This document shows positions 37,619 through 47,649 of a stretch of 64,000 nucleotides of DNA, in pieces. This stretch comes from Fodinibius roseus (GTDB lineage Bacteria > Bacteroidota > Rhodothermia > Balneolales > Balneolaceae): the NCBI RefSeq assembly GCF_900129315.1, contig NZ_FQUS01000001.1, forward strand, positions 62,001 to 126,000, written 5' to 3'. The notes beneath the pieces are model-generated. The model worked only from the letters and a program-made list of their open reading frames with translations, did not search any database and was not told the DNA's origin. Numbering within the stretch: the stretch's first letter is position 1; each line of letters begins with the position of its first letter. The position numbers and the translations under genes are program-made.

Positions 37619-38547
37619 TGGAGACCCGTAAATCGACATATTCTCAAGTCAGCCAGACCTACAGGATACATCCTGTAGTCGTATTTTTATGTACGCCGAG
37701 GTGCGGTACCCAGTGGTTGCAAAAAAACTTAAGCGAAGTTTATGCCGGCGAAGCTATTGTGTTGCATGAACCCGTGGGAAAGGGGTATAGACCGAAAGTT
37801 AATCTGGGCCGATATCATTCGCCGGTCGAACCGGAGGATAACAGTACGTTACATAAGCACCTGGATTTTATTGAAGATACAACTGATCATATGAACTATA
37901 TAGAGATCGGTTGGCCGAGTATTGCGGGTGTTCCCGAGTTGTACAGGCAATTCAGAGGGAACTTAAAGCTTGTGCATTTATATCGAAACCCGATTAAGGT
38001 AGCTGCTTCCATGGTTACTCACAACTGGTATACGGGCAAAATAAGGGACCGGTTTGAAAATTTGGAGTTAAATCCCTTTGATGAATCCGCGCTACTGTCT
38101 GAATACAAGGAGAGTTGGGAAGGATTAACCCTCTTTGAAAAGGCGCTTTACTACTGGACAGAAATAAATCTCCGGGCACGGGAAATTCAATACCGCTTTC
38201 CGAATATTCCTTTTTATTCTCTCAAGTTTGAAAATTTATTTGAAGAGAATAAGGAGATTCGCCGTATTACGTTGCTCGAATTACTCTCGTTTATGGGACT
38301 TGGTTACGATGGTAAAATATTAGAAGCGACGGAAATACCCTATGACAGGCATCATCATAAGGCTACTGTCGAAATAGACTGGAAGGACATTTATGCCCAT
38401 CCGCAGACTATTGAACTGGCTAATAAATTAGGCTATCGTTTTGATACAAAAATGGACCTCCGGAGGTATAACGGCTCTCTTTACCGGCAAATTATTTCGA
38501 GGATTAAATCAGTATTAGATAGAATTGTTGGCAACCATAAGACCTGA
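37618..38547 (+). CDS. Sulfotransferase-domain protein
   Basis: A 309-residue enzyme likely to transfer sulfate from PAPS to a sugar. The PAPS 5'-phosphosulfate loop is CTPRCGTQWLQKNL, and VHLYRNPIKVAASM is the 3'-phosphate motif. No signal peptide is clear. An earlier GTG/ATG frame from 37561 overlaps the PIG-L gene; the ATG at 37618 overlaps its stop codon (TAATG), which suits translational coupling. Sulfated sugars are common in surface polymers of marine and halophilic bacteria. Confidence 0.85.
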   Translation: METRKSTYSQVSQTYRIHPVVVFLCTPRCGTQWLQKNLSEVYAGEAIVLHEPVGKGYRPKVNLGRYHSPVEPEDNSTLHKHLDFIEDTTDHMNYIEIGWPSIAGVPELYRQFRGNLKLVHLYRNPIKVAASMVTHNWYTGKIRDRFENLELNPFDESALLSEYKESWEGLTLFEKALYYWTEINLRAREIQYRFPNIPFYSLKFENLFEENKEIRRITLLELLSFMGLGYDGKILEATEIPYDRHHHKATVEIDWKDIYAHPQTIELANKLGYRFDTKMDLRRYNGSLYRQIISRIKSVLDRIVGNHKT

Positions 38548-38734
38548 TACAGGTATTGATGTTGATATTTTGTTTGAAAACAGTAACCAGAATTGAGGAA
38601 GCCGTAAGAAGCACGTATAACTAAGAGAGGTTTTAAATACAGGAGAGCGGTTCAGATTAAGTAGATCCAATGAAAAGTGCTGTTGGCACGGTTCTATAAT
38701 AGAAAATAAAGTGTTAAACATTATGAGAGGACAA

Positions 38735-40096
38735 ATGAGTAATATTAATATCGTTAATGTTGATTTCGCTGACGTCGAATCAACGCAAATGAGTTTTTCA
38801 GAGTCAAACAGGCTACGAAAGCGAGCCCACCAGATTATACCGGGCGGTTGTCATACCTATGCCAAAGGGGATGATCAATACCCTGAAAATTCGCCCGGTT
38901 TCATATGCCGCGGCGAAGGATGTCACGTAATGGATGTGGACGGCAATGAATTTATCGAGTATGGCATGGGACTCCGCTCCGTTACGCTGGGACACGGGAA
39001 TAAACGAGTCGCTAATGCAGCACATGAAGCGGCCTTGCAGGGGATTAACTTTCTAAGGCCGTCGCCTCTTGAGCTTCAGCTGGCAGAAGAGATGCTTTCG
39101 CTGCTGCCGCATGGCGATATGATCAAGTTCGGAAAAAACGGATCGGATGTCACAAGTGCGGCGATAAAACTGGCACGTGCCTATACCGGCAGGGACAAGG
39201 TTGCCGTGCCATCGAACCAACCTTTCTTCTCTGTAGATGATTGGTTTATCGGTACGACTCCCATGGATGCCGGCATACCCGATCAGGTACGGAATCTGAG
39301 CGTTCATTTTACGTATAACGACATAGAAAGTGTTCAGTCGCTGTTTGACCGCTATCCCGGTGAAATCGCCTGCCTGATCATGGAGCCGGCCAAATATGAA
39401 GATCCGGAGGACTCTTTTCTCCATAAAACGAAAGAAATTTGTCACAATAATGGCGCCCTGTTTATTCTTGATGAGATTATTACCGGCTTCCGGTGGCATC
39501 TGAATGGCGCTCAGCAATATTATGATATTGAGGCTGATTTGAGCACTTTTGGCAAAGCCATGGGCAATGGCTTCCCCATATCAGCGCTGATCGGGAAAGA
39601 AGAATATATGAAGGCGGGGGGAATACATCATGATGAAGAGCGAGTTTTTCTGTTGTCGCAAACCTACGGTGCAGAAACCGGCTCCCTGGCTGCTGCTATT
39701 GAAACGATTAATATTTACCGTGAAGAGAACGTAGTCGATTATCTCTGGGATATCGGTAGGCAACTGAAGGGGGGATTATCGGATATTATTAGTGACCTGG
39801 GCCTTGAGGGGTATTTTACCTTGAGCGGGCATCCCTGCTGCATGGTATACGGGACGAACAATCGAAACTGCCGGCCATCCCAACGTTTTCGGACACTTTT
39901 TTTGCAGGAAACGATTAAGCAGGGGCTGCTGATGCCCTCCCTGATTGTGAGTTACGCCCATACCGAAGAGGATATCGCATTCACGTTGCGGGGGATCAGG
40001 AAAGCGTTGTCGGTTTATAGAAAAGCGTTGGAAGAGGGGGTACATCAATATCTCGCGGGCCCTTCTGTAAAACCTGTATTTAGAAAATTCAGTTAA
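38735..40096 (+). CDS. Class III aminotransferase (glutamate-1-semialdehyde aminomutase-like)
   Basis: A 453-residue PLP enzyme. It has the class III signature FILDEIITGFR and the PLP-Lys segment STFGKAMGNGFPISAL (Lys near 273). It resembles glutamate-1-semialdehyde 2,1-aminomutase, but in a sugar locus it is more likely a nucleotide-sugar or related aminotransferase. The ATG at 38735 is preferred, with AGAGG about five bases upstream. A GTG at 38711 and an ATG at 38723 lie upstream in frame. The 187 bases before it contain a TTGGCAC sequence without a -12 partner, which I did not call. Confidence 0.85.
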   Translation: MSNINIVNVDFADVESTQMSFSESNRLRKRAHQIIPGGCHTYAKGDDQYPENSPGFICRGEGCHVMDVDGNEFIEYGMGLRSVTLGHGNKRVANAAHEAALQGINFLRPSPLELQLAEEMLSLLPHGDMIKFGKNGSDVTSAAIKLARAYTGRDKVAVPSNQPFFSVDDWFIGTTPMDAGIPDQVRNLSVHFTYNDIESVQSLFDRYPGEIACLIMEPAKYEDPEDSFLHKTKEICHNNGALFILDEIITGFRWHLNGAQQYYDIEADLSTFGKAMGNGFPISALIGKEEYMKAGGIHHDEERVFLLSQTYGAETGSLAAAIETINIYREENVVDYLWDIGRQLKGGLSDIISDLGLEGYFTLSGHPCCMVYGTNNRNCRPSQRFRTLFLQETIKQGLLMPSLIVSYAHTEEDIAFTLRGIRKALSVYRKALEEGVHQYLAGPSVKPVFRKFS

Positions 40097-40108
40097 CAGA
40101 TCGATCAA

Positions 40109-41119
40109 ATGACTACTCAAACAAGCCTGAAGCAGGGAAAATCCATCAAAAAAGAGGAAGAACCGTTTGTGTCCGTCCTAACGCCAGCGTACAACGGAGA
40201 GGAATTTTTACGGGAGTGTATTGAAAGCGTGCTTAAGCAGGATTACGACAACTGGGAGTATGTACTGGTTAATAATAAGAGTACCGACAGTACCCTGGAG
40301 ATTATAAAAGAGTATGCGGCCCTGGATTCCCGGATACGAATTCACAATAACGAGGAATTCCTGCCCCAGATGGAAAACCTGAATCACGCCTTCCGACAGA
40401 TATCCCCGGAAAGCAAATATTGCAAAGTAGTGCATGCGGATGACTGGCTGTTCCCCGAATGTTTGTCCCGCATGGTGGAGGTGGCCGAAGAATACCCGAG
40501 TGTGGGCATCGTAAGTGCGTACCGGCTGGATGGGAATAAAGTTGAATTGGATGGCCTGCCATATCCCAGCAATTTTAATTCCGGCCGGGAGATCGCCCGA
40601 AAATATCTTTTGTATGGCTTTTCCAAATTTGGCTCTCCCTCATCACTTCTCATTCGATCGGAGTTGATCCGCAAAAGAGAGAAGATGTATGATGAATCGT
40701 TCCTGTCGTCCGATACAGGTGCCTGTCTCGATCTTTTAAAAGAGTCTGACTTTGGCTTTGTCCACCAGGTGCTGACCTACACACGTCTCCACGAGAACAG
40801 TGTTACGAATACACTGGCAGAAGAATCCTTTGCCTCTATTCACGGGGAATTGGCCTTTCAACTGAAATACGGTCCCTATTTTTTGACTGAGGAGGAATAT
40901 AAAAGAAGGCTTTCTCAGAAAGTGAATCTGTTTTATATCCTGCTGGCCAGGAATTTTGTGGATGAAAAATCAATATCAAAGTTCAGGGAGCAAATAAAAA
41001 TACTTGAAGAGCTGGAAATACCATTCAAAACCGGCTGGTTCTTCAAAAATCTTGTGAGAGAACTGTTCCTGCAATTTTTCAAACTGTTCGGTTTTGAATT
41101 AAAGAAAGCTGATAAATAG
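40109..41119 (+). CDS. Glycosyltransferase family 2
   Basis: A 336-residue GT-A enzyme. It begins, after a 20-residue lead, with VSVLTPAYNGEEFLREC and continues WEYVLVNNKSTDS and KVVHADDWLFPE (the DDW replaces a DxD). The donor is unknown. Starts 12 bases after the aminotransferase stop. Confidence 0.9.
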   Translation: MTTQTSLKQGKSIKKEEEPFVSVLTPAYNGEEFLRECIESVLKQDYDNWEYVLVNNKSTDSTLEIIKEYAALDSRIRIHNNEEFLPQMENLNHAFRQISPESKYCKVVHADDWLFPECLSRMVEVAEEYPSVGIVSAYRLDGNKVELDGLPYPSNFNSGREIARKYLLYGFSKFGSPSSLLIRSELIRKREKMYDESFLSSDTGACLDLLKESDFGFVHQVLTYTRLHENSVTNTLAEESFASIHGELAFQLKYGPYFLTEEEYKRRLSQKVNLFYILLARNFVDEKSISKFREQIKILEELEIPFKTGWFFKNLVRELFLQFFKLFGFELKKADK

Positions 41120-41121
41120 CT

Positions 41122-41985
41122 ATGAAGGTAAATATTTTAATATCGACGATTGATGAAGGGATTGACCGGGTGGGGAATGTAGTGCTGAGCCCGAGAAATG
41201 ATGTCAGCTATATTGTTTCCCATCAGTATACAGACGACAAGTATAAGTACGTTCCTGCTGAATTAGAGAGAGAAGATATTACTGTATCGCATATTGCAGG
41301 CCGGGGGGTGACTAAATCCCGGAATAACGCTATTGCGATAGCGGACGGCGATATAGCACTGTTTTCGGATGACGATGTTACCTACCGGGATTCTGATATT
41401 GATGCGGTCAGGAAAACATTCCGGCAAAACAGTGCTGTCGATGTTGCTATTTTTAAAATCCGGACTCCTGCCGGAGAGCCTGAATACAAAAAATACCCTG
41501 ATAAAATAATTGAATATCAGCACGCTCCATGTGTGGGAACCGTTCAAATTGCTTTCAGGGTGGATAAAATAAAAGAAAGAAAAATTTTGTTTGACGAAAG
41601 ATTCGGGGCCGGCCAGCCTTTGCTCATTGGAAATGACGAGAAGCTTTTCCTGCATGATTGTATCAATGCGGGGTTGAAAGTTGTTTTTTTCCCAAAATTC
41701 ATTGTTGAACATCCTTATGAGAGTACTTCCAAAGGCATTCCCAAATACGATAAAAGAAAGATATGGGTAGAGGGCGGCGTCGATTACCGGATGCATGGTC
41801 CTGTTGCAATACCGAAAGCTTTTATAAAAACGATAAGTATGCTCCCGGATTTGCTGAGGCATCGGGTTAATCCGATAATATATTGCTATCATCGCCTGTC
41901 GGCCATAGTCTATGTATGGAAGACAAGAAATCAGATGGAGAAACTTTATAGAAATAACAAAAAGACATTCGATGCAGGATTTTAA
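41122..41985 (+). CDS. Glycosyltransferase family 2-like
   Basis: A 287-residue GT-A-like protein. Key segments are GRGVTKSRNNAIAIADGDIALFSDDDVTY, holding a triple-Asp metal site, and FGAGQPLLIGNDEKLF. It lacks the usual VSIIIPTYN opening, beginning KVNILISTIDEG instead, a variant seen in sugar clusters. It begins two bases after the previous stop. Confidence 0.85.
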   Translation: MKVNILISTIDEGIDRVGNVVLSPRNDVSYIVSHQYTDDKYKYVPAELEREDITVSHIAGRGVTKSRNNAIAIADGDIALFSDDDVTYRDSDIDAVRKTFRQNSAVDVAIFKIRTPAGEPEYKKYPDKIIEYQHAPCVGTVQIAFRVDKIKERKILFDERFGAGQPLLIGNDEKLFLHDCINAGLKVVFFPKFIVEHPYESTSKGIPKYDKRKIWVEGGVDYRMHGPVAIPKAFIKTISMLPDLLRHRVNPIIYCYHRLSAIVYVWKTRNQMEKLYRNNKKTFDAGF

Positions 41986-43099
41986 AAACATTTTAATTGT
42001 CAGTCGCTCTTTTTACCCGATGAATTCCCCGCGTTCGTTTCGCACTACGGAGCTGGTAAAAGAGTTTGCCCGGCAGGGACATAAGGTTACACTGCTGACC
42101 ATAAAAAACGATGAGTTCCATATACCATTTGAAGAGGAATATGGTGTTGTAATCAAAGATCTGGGACCGCTTCGATTACCCAGGATTGAACTGAGTAACA
42201 GTTCCGGGTTGGTTAGCTTATTCAAGCGGGCAGTGCGAAGGGGACTCCTTCAGCTTTTTGAGTATCCCGATATCGAATTAGTGTACCGGGTGCAGAAGGC
42301 ACTAAAAAAAGAATCTGGCTACGATCTGCTTATTTCAATAGCAGTTCCCCATCCTATTCACTGGGGGGTAGCCAAAGCAAGAAACAAAAGCCACCGTATA
42401 GCGGAGGTATGGGCCGCCGACTGTGGTGATCCCTACATGGGTGCTGCATTGGATACTTTTGATAAATTGTTTTATTTCAAATATATCGAAAAATATTTCT
42501 GTAGAAAGGCAGATTATATCACAATACCACTGGAAGAAGCCAAGGAAGGATATTATCCCGAATTTCACCACAAAATCAGAGTCATTCCCCAGGGATTCGA
42601 ATTTGACGAGATAGATCAATCTTGTGGCCCTGCTCATCCGATTCCCACTTTTGCCTATGCCGGGGGGTTGATCCCGGGAGGCCGGGATCCACGGTCATTT
42701 TTAGAATATCTTACAAGCCTTAACCAGGAGTATAAATTTATTCTCTATACAAAAAACCGTGATCTGATTAAACCGTATATGACCTCTGAAAATGGAAGAA
42801 TTGAAATTCGGGATTATATTCCACGGAAAAAATTATTAAAAGTATTATCCGGGATGGATTTCCTGATTAATTTTGAAAACAATACTTCTCTTCAGCAGCC
42901 GAGCAAATTGATCGATTACTATATAACAAATCGACCCGTACTTTCTGTGGGAAGTTCAGACATTAATAAAAAGATAATTGATGAATTTCTGAACGGAAAT
43001 TACAGCCATAAGCACCAATATCAGGATATGGCAAAGTACCGGATTGAAAATGTGTGCAATCGTTTTTTAGAGCTCTCGAAAAACAGTGAAATTCAATGA
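41972..43099 (+). CDS. Glycosyltransferase family 4 (GT-B)
   Basis: A 375-residue GT-B glycosyltransferase. ILIVSRSFYPMNSPRSFRTTELVKEFARQGHKVTLLT is an N-terminal strand-helix pair, and LQQPSKLIDYYITNRPVLSV is the donor-binding E-type region, with Lys in place of a usual Glu-x7-Glu. A longer frame from 41912 has 20 extra residues that overlap the previous gene; the ATG at 41972 is preferred. It ends overlapping the polymerase gene by 4 bases. Confidence 0.85.
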   Translation: MQDFKNILIVSRSFYPMNSPRSFRTTELVKEFARQGHKVTLLTIKNDEFHIPFEEEYGVVIKDLGPLRLPRIELSNSSGLVSLFKRAVRRGLLQLFEYPDIELVYRVQKALKKESGYDLLISIAVPHPIHWGVAKARNKSHRIAEVWAADCGDPYMGAALDTFDKLFYFKYIEKYFCRKADYITIPLEEAKEGYYPEFHHKIRVIPQGFEFDEIDQSCGPAHPIPTFAYAGGLIPGGRDPRSFLEYLTSLNQEYKFILYTKNRDLIKPYMTSENGRIEIRDYIPRKKLLKVLSGMDFLINFENNTSLQQPSKLIDYYITNRPVLSVGSSDINKKIIDEFLNGNYSHKHQYQDMAKYRIENVCNRFLELSKNSEIQ

Positions 43100-44352
43100 A
43101 ACAAACAAACGAAAAAACCGGTTTCTATGCGGCCTTTATCTTCTTAATTTGGCCGTTTCTGGCAGTAGTTTCCGCATTTAAAAACTACCAGAGCAGTTGG
43201 GGAAAAAATATATTGTGGGCGTTTGTGGCTTTTTACGGCTTTACTTTTGCCATTGGAGCGGAAAATGATGGGAGTGATATTGTTCGCTATGTGGCTGAAG
43301 TAGAACACTTACATAATGTGGAAATGACGTTGTCCGATGCCTTAAACTATTACCTTCAAAGTGGTGAAGTAGATATTGTTAGAACATTTATAGCCATTAC
43401 GCTGTCGCGAATCACAGACAGTCAGACAGTGGTTACGCTGGTGTACGGCATTATTTTTGGTTTTTTCTTTTCCCGGAATATTTGGTATGTGCTGGAACGG
43501 TTAGAAGACAAAATAAAACCCATAACCATTCTGTTGCTTGTTTGCTTTTTCTTGGTGATACCGATTTGGAACATGAATGGTTTCCGAATGTGGACCGCCG
43601 CTCATATTTTTATTTATGGTTTGCTTCCATATCTTTTCGAGGGCAAAAAAAGCGGCGCTGTCATAGCCTCGCTTTCTATTGTTATGCACTTTGCTTTTAT
43701 CGTACCCGTAGGTGTACTGTTTGCCTATATCCTTCTTGGTAACAGAATGGCGATCTATTTCACGTTTTTTCTGGCAACATTTTTTGTCTCTGAGATCAAT
43801 ATCGAGGTATTTAATAATGTAGTGGAAAATTATGCTCCCGAAATTATCCAGGAACGTTCCGAGAGTTATCGGTCAGAAAACAAAGTGGAGTCTTTCCGTG
43901 AAGAATCAGAACAAAACAGGGTTTGGTATGCCATGTGGTATGGACGAGCTCTAAAGTGGTCGGTTATGGGATTTCTCGTCATTCTTTTTATAAGAGGGAG
44001 ATACTTTTTTGCCAATAACAGGGGTTGGCTGCAGCTGTATTCCTATACTTTGCTGTTTTATGGGGTTGCCAACCTGTTTAGCTCACTTCCTTCGGGGGGG
44101 CGTTTTGTTTCGATTGCCAATATGACTGCATTGGCTCTTATAATTTTATATATCCAAAATCGAGATCAGGAGGTGGTTATGGAGCGATTTATTTGGGCTG
44201 CTACCCCTGCTTTATTTCTATTTATTATAGTTTCTGCTCGCATGGGACTCTATTCCATGAGCGCTGCAACGATACTGGGCAATCCGGTTATCGCGCTTTT
44301 TTTAACCGGAGAATATATATCCCTGAACGATGTAATAAAAATGATTTTATGA
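43096..44352 (+). CDS. EpsG-family polysaccharide polymerase
   Basis: A 418-residue multi-pass membrane protein with about 10-12 hydrophobic helices. It has an AENDGSDIVRYVAEV segment early in the chain, where Asp and Arg are placed as in EpsG/Wzy-like polymerases. It probably links repeat units at the periplasmic side of the inner membrane. Overlap with both neighbours is small. No separate Wzy gene is seen. Confidence 0.75.
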   Translation: MKQTNEKTGFYAAFIFLIWPFLAVVSAFKNYQSSWGKNILWAFVAFYGFTFAIGAENDGSDIVRYVAEVEHLHNVEMTLSDALNYYLQSGEVDIVRTFIAITLSRITDSQTVVTLVYGIIFGFFFSRNIWYVLERLEDKIKPITILLLVCFFLVIPIWNMNGFRMWTAAHIFIYGLLPYLFEGKKSGAVIASLSIVMHFAFIVPVGVLFAYILLGNRMAIYFTFFLATFFVSEINIEVFNNVVENYAPEIIQERSESYRSENKVESFREESEQNRVWYAMWYGRALKWSVMGFLVILFIRGRYFFANNRGWLQLYSYTLLFYGVANLFSSLPSGGRFVSIANMTALALIILYIQNRDQEVVMERFIWAATPALFLFIIVSARMGLYSMSAATILGNPVIALFLTGEYISLNDVIKMIL

Positions 44353-44370
44353 ATGACGATATGAACTGGT

Positions 44371-45501
44371 ATGATAAATAAATTAAAAAGCATTGCTAAA
44401 AACCACTTGGTGAATGTACCCGGCTGGAGAACGAATCGGAAGATTGTAGTTTTTGAATCTGATGATTGGGGAACGATTCGAATGTCCTCAGGAGATAGTT
44501 TGTCAAAGCTTTCTGAATCGGGAATTAAAGTTCAAAATTGTCATTATGTTCAAAATGATGCGCTCGCCTCTGAAGAAGATTTGGAAGGGCTGTTTAATTT
44601 GTTGAGCACCTACAAGGGAGTAGCAGGTAGTCGCCCCACTATTACTGCAAATGTTATTATGACGAATCCTGATTTTGACAAAATAAGAGCCTCTGGTTAT
44701 ACAAAGTATCACAATGAACTATTTACGGAAACTCTGGATAAATATCCCGAACATAAAGGTAGTTTTAGACTATGGAAGGAGGGAATTAGTGAAGGGTTAT
44801 TCCATCCACAGTTCCATGGCAGGGAACACGTCCAGGTTATGAGGTGGATGAGCGCATTAAGGGATCCTGATTCTGAAACGAGAAAGGCCTTTGATGTTGG
44901 CGTATTCGGCCTTAGTACGACCGTCACTGCAGAGAAGAGGAAAAGCTATATGGCCTCCTACGATTGGGATGATACTCAAAGTCGTGATTTTATTCTAAAA
45001 TCAATTGCTAATGGACTTTCTTTATTTACCTCGCTTTTTGGATTCCAGTCATTATCTTCTATAGCTCCTAATTATACTTGGCATAATGAGGTAGAAAAAG
45101 TTTTAAATGATCGCGGTACTCGTTACATACAGGGAGGAAGGGTACAAAAGTCTCCTCAAATGGGTCGAGAAAAGTTTAATAAAAAGCGACATTTCACTGG
45201 GCAAAAAAATGATCTTGGACAAATATATTTGGTAAGAAATTGTAAATTTGAACCCAGTTCAAACCATAATATAGATTGGGTGGATAGATGTATGAGTAAT
45301 ATTAAGACAGCATTTTTGTGGAAGAAACCTGCAATTATTGAAATGCACAGGGTGAATACTATCGGATTTATAAATCCACAGAACAGGAGTAGAAATTTAA
45401 AGAAATTAGACCAGTTGCTTAAGAGAATTACTAAGACATGGCCTGATGTCGAGTTTATGACCTCTGATCAATTAGGTAAAGCCATTGAAAATAATGAGTG
45501 A
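44371..45501 (+). CDS. Polysaccharide deacetylase-like protein
   Basis: A 376-residue protein with ESDDWGTIRM near residue 30 (Asp-Asp metal site) and HPQFHGREHVQ near residue 148 (His-rich). These resemble the NodB-type metal ligands but the rest is atypical. A paralog lies at 58218 with the same N-terminal GWRTNRKIVV and the same HGREH segment. No signal peptide is seen. It is followed by CapA-like and ATP-grasp genes, so it may act on a polymer precursor. Confidence 0.7.
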   Translation: MINKLKSIAKNHLVNVPGWRTNRKIVVFESDDWGTIRMSSGDSLSKLSESGIKVQNCHYVQNDALASEEDLEGLFNLLSTYKGVAGSRPTITANVIMTNPDFDKIRASGYTKYHNELFTETLDKYPEHKGSFRLWKEGISEGLFHPQFHGREHVQVMRWMSALRDPDSETRKAFDVGVFGLSTTVTAEKRKSYMASYDWDDTQSRDFILKSIANGLSLFTSLFGFQSLSSIAPNYTWHNEVEKVLNDRGTRYIQGGRVQKSPQMGREKFNKKRHFTGQKNDLGQIYLVRNCKFEPSSNHNIDWVDRCMSNIKTAFLWKKPAIIEMHRVNTIGFINPQNRSRNLKKLDQLLKRITKTWPDVEFMTSDQLGKAIENNE

Positions 45502-46627
45502 CCCAATCAAAATCTTAATTACAGGAGATACCCATCTTGGCAGTGGACGCGTTGAAAGTCTTGCGATTACCAATTCAACAGAGCAACTATTTGGCAATTT
45601 TACAAGTAAGATTCAGAATGCTGACATTTCAGTGACAAATTTGGAATCTCCTTTAATTGATAAGGGGAGCACTATTTCAAAGATTGGACCAAATTTAAAA
45701 AGCCCGGTTCAATCGTTGAAAGTCCTTAAAAATGTTGGTTTCAATCTTCTTACCCTTGCAAATAATCATATTATGGATTATGGGGAGGAGGGACTTTTGT
45801 CTACTCTCAAAGCCTGCTCTGAAACCGGTATTGAGACTGTAGGAGCGGGAAAAAATTCGAAAGAAGCCAGCCAACCGTTTATGAAAGCAATTAAGGGGAC
45901 CCGTGTAGGAATTCTCAATATTGCCGAAAATGAATTTGGAACTACAAATAATGGATCACCGGGTGCCTATGCTTTGAACCCCGTAAAAAATTTTTACCAG
46001 ATTAATAAAATTAGTGAAGCCGTCGATAATCTTATTGTGGTAGTTCATGGGGGACATGAAAGATATCCGCTTCCGAGTCCAAGAATGAAAGAAACATATC
46101 ATTTTTTTATTGATGCCGGTGCGGCTGCGGTAGTGGGTCATCATCCTCATTGTTATAGTGGCTATGAAGTATATAATAATGCGCCTATTTTTTACAGTAT
46201 CGGCAATTTTATGTTTGATAAATATACGTCAGCACAGTCGGACTGGAGTAAGGGATATATGGTGGAATTGAATATTGATAATGAGAGTTTGGAGTTCGAT
46301 ATCATACCTTATATTCAAAATGCTGAAAATGCTGGTCTTCATCCTCTGGATAAAAAAGAATCTGGACTTTTTGATGATAATATTTCAAAACTCAATGCTG
46401 TAATTTCTGACAATGAAGAATTAGATAGAAGATTTAAAGAATTCTGCGAATCTTCGCGCAATCGTTATAGTGCTTATATTGAGCCTCATTCTATTAGATA
46501 TATACACGCGCTTAGAAATAGAAAATTATTTCCTTCTTTACTTAGTAAAAGAAAGAAAAAGTTGCTTTTAAATCTAACACGATGTGAATCTCATAGAGAT
46601 GTCCTTCAAAATTTACTTGAAGAATGA
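45494..46627 (+). CDS. CapA family protein
   Basis: A 377-residue protein of the CapA/PgsA fold (calcineurin-like metallophosphatase-related). ILITGDTHLGSGR, VTNLESPL, LANNHIMDYGEEGLLST, and VVGHHPHCYSGYEVYNNAPIFYSIGNFMF are diagnostic. CapA proteins take part in poly-gamma-glutamate or related surface polymer formation; the role here is unknown. The start overlaps the end of the previous gene (ATGAGTGA). Upstream in-frame TTG at 45485 is an alternative. Confidence 0.9.
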   Translation: MSDPIKILITGDTHLGSGRVESLAITNSTEQLFGNFTSKIQNADISVTNLESPLIDKGSTISKIGPNLKSPVQSLKVLKNVGFNLLTLANNHIMDYGEEGLLSTLKACSETGIETVGAGKNSKEASQPFMKAIKGTRVGILNIAENEFGTTNNGSPGAYALNPVKNFYQINKISEAVDNLIVVVHGGHERYPLPSPRMKETYHFFIDAGAAAVVGHHPHCYSGYEVYNNAPIFYSIGNFMFDKYTSAQSDWSKGYMVELNIDNESLEFDIIPYIQNAENAGLHPLDKKESGLFDDNISKLNAVISDNEELDRRFKEFCESSRNRYSAYIEPHSIRYIHALRNRKLFPSLLSKRKKKLLLNLTRCESHRDVLQNLLEE

Positions 46628-47640
46628 AAATAGCTATACATCACAAAGAAAATGATTTCAGCTCCAGTTGGATAGAGCACTGTGAAAAAAAACAGATTGA
46701 TTATAAAATTGTCAATTGTTATGACAATGATATTATTGATCAAGTAAATGATTGTGACGCTTTGATGTGGCATTTTCATCATGCGAAACCTGAGGATGTA
46801 TTGTTTGCTAAACAATTGATCTACGCTTTGCAGACATCGGGAAAAAAAGTTTTTCCTAACTTTCAGACCTCGTGGCATTTTGATGATAAAGTCGGACAGA
46901 AATATCTTTTGGAAGCAATTGGAGCATCCTTGGTTCCTTCCTATGTATTCTATGATAAACAAAAAGCATTACAGTGGATTGGAGAAACGACCTTTCCTAA
47001 AGTCTTTAAATTGCGGAAAGGTGCTGGTTCAGCCCATGTAAAACTGGTAAAGAATAAATCGGACGCAAGAAAATTGGTGCTGAAAGCATTTTCACGAGGG
47101 TTTAGCCAGTATGACAAGGTAGCAAATTTAAAAGACCGCTGGTATAAATATAAAAAGGGTAAAACGGGATTGTGGAATCTCGTAAAAGGTGTACTAAGAT
47201 TTGCTAAAACTACTGAGTTTGCAAGAACAGAAGGTAGAGAAAAAGGCTATATATATTTTCAGGACTTTATCCCAGACAATGATCATGATATTCGTGTAGT
47301 AGTTATTGCCGATCGTGCTTATACGATTAAAAGAATGGTAAGAGAGAGTGATTTTAGGGCTTCAGGGAGTGCAATAAAATATATGGACAAAGAATTATTC
47401 AAAGAAGGGACCATTAAGCTGGCATTTGAAATTACTGAAAAATTAGAAGCGCAATGCCTTGCGTTTGATTTTATATATGATGGAGAGGAGCCGAAAATTG
47501 TGGAAATAAGCTATGGGTTTAGAACCCATGAATTTCCTGGATTCTGGGACAGAGATCTCAATTGGCACGAAGGTTCTTCAAATGCTCCTGGATATATGGT
47601 GGAAAGCTTGACCGCTTCAATTCAATCAGAAATAGTTTAA
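46624..47640 (+). CDS. ATP-grasp domain protein (RimK-like)
   Basis: A 338-residue ATP-grasp enzyme that probably joins a carboxylate to an amine or thiol using ATP. KVFKLRKGAGSAHVKLV near residue 125 gives the ATP-binding Lys and Gly loop, and IYFQDFIPDNDHDIRVVVIADRAYTIKR the ligand segment; VEISYGFRTHEF is the metal-binding end. The substrate is unknown. It is the last gene of the long operon and is immediately followed by insertion-sequence remnants. Confidence 0.85.
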   Translation: MKIAIHHKENDFSSSWIEHCEKKQIDYKIVNCYDNDIIDQVNDCDALMWHFHHAKPEDVLFAKQLIYALQTSGKKVFPNFQTSWHFDDKVGQKYLLEAIGASLVPSYVFYDKQKALQWIGETTFPKVFKLRKGAGSAHVKLVKNKSDARKLVLKAFSRGFSQYDKVANLKDRWYKYKKGKTGLWNLVKGVLRFAKTTEFARTEGREKGYIYFQDFIPDNDHDIRVVVIADRAYTIKRMVRESDFRASGSAIKYMDKELFKEGTIKLAFEITEKLEAQCLAFDFIYDGEEPKIVEISYGFRTHEFPGFWDRDLNWHEGSSNAPGYMVESLTASIQSEIV

Positions 47641-47649
47641 CAAGGGTTG

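Noticed and set aside
38683-38700. TTGGCAC before the aminotransferase gene
   Set aside because: It matches the -24 block but has TA at the -12 place and no palindrome upstream; I could not count it as a seventh promoter.
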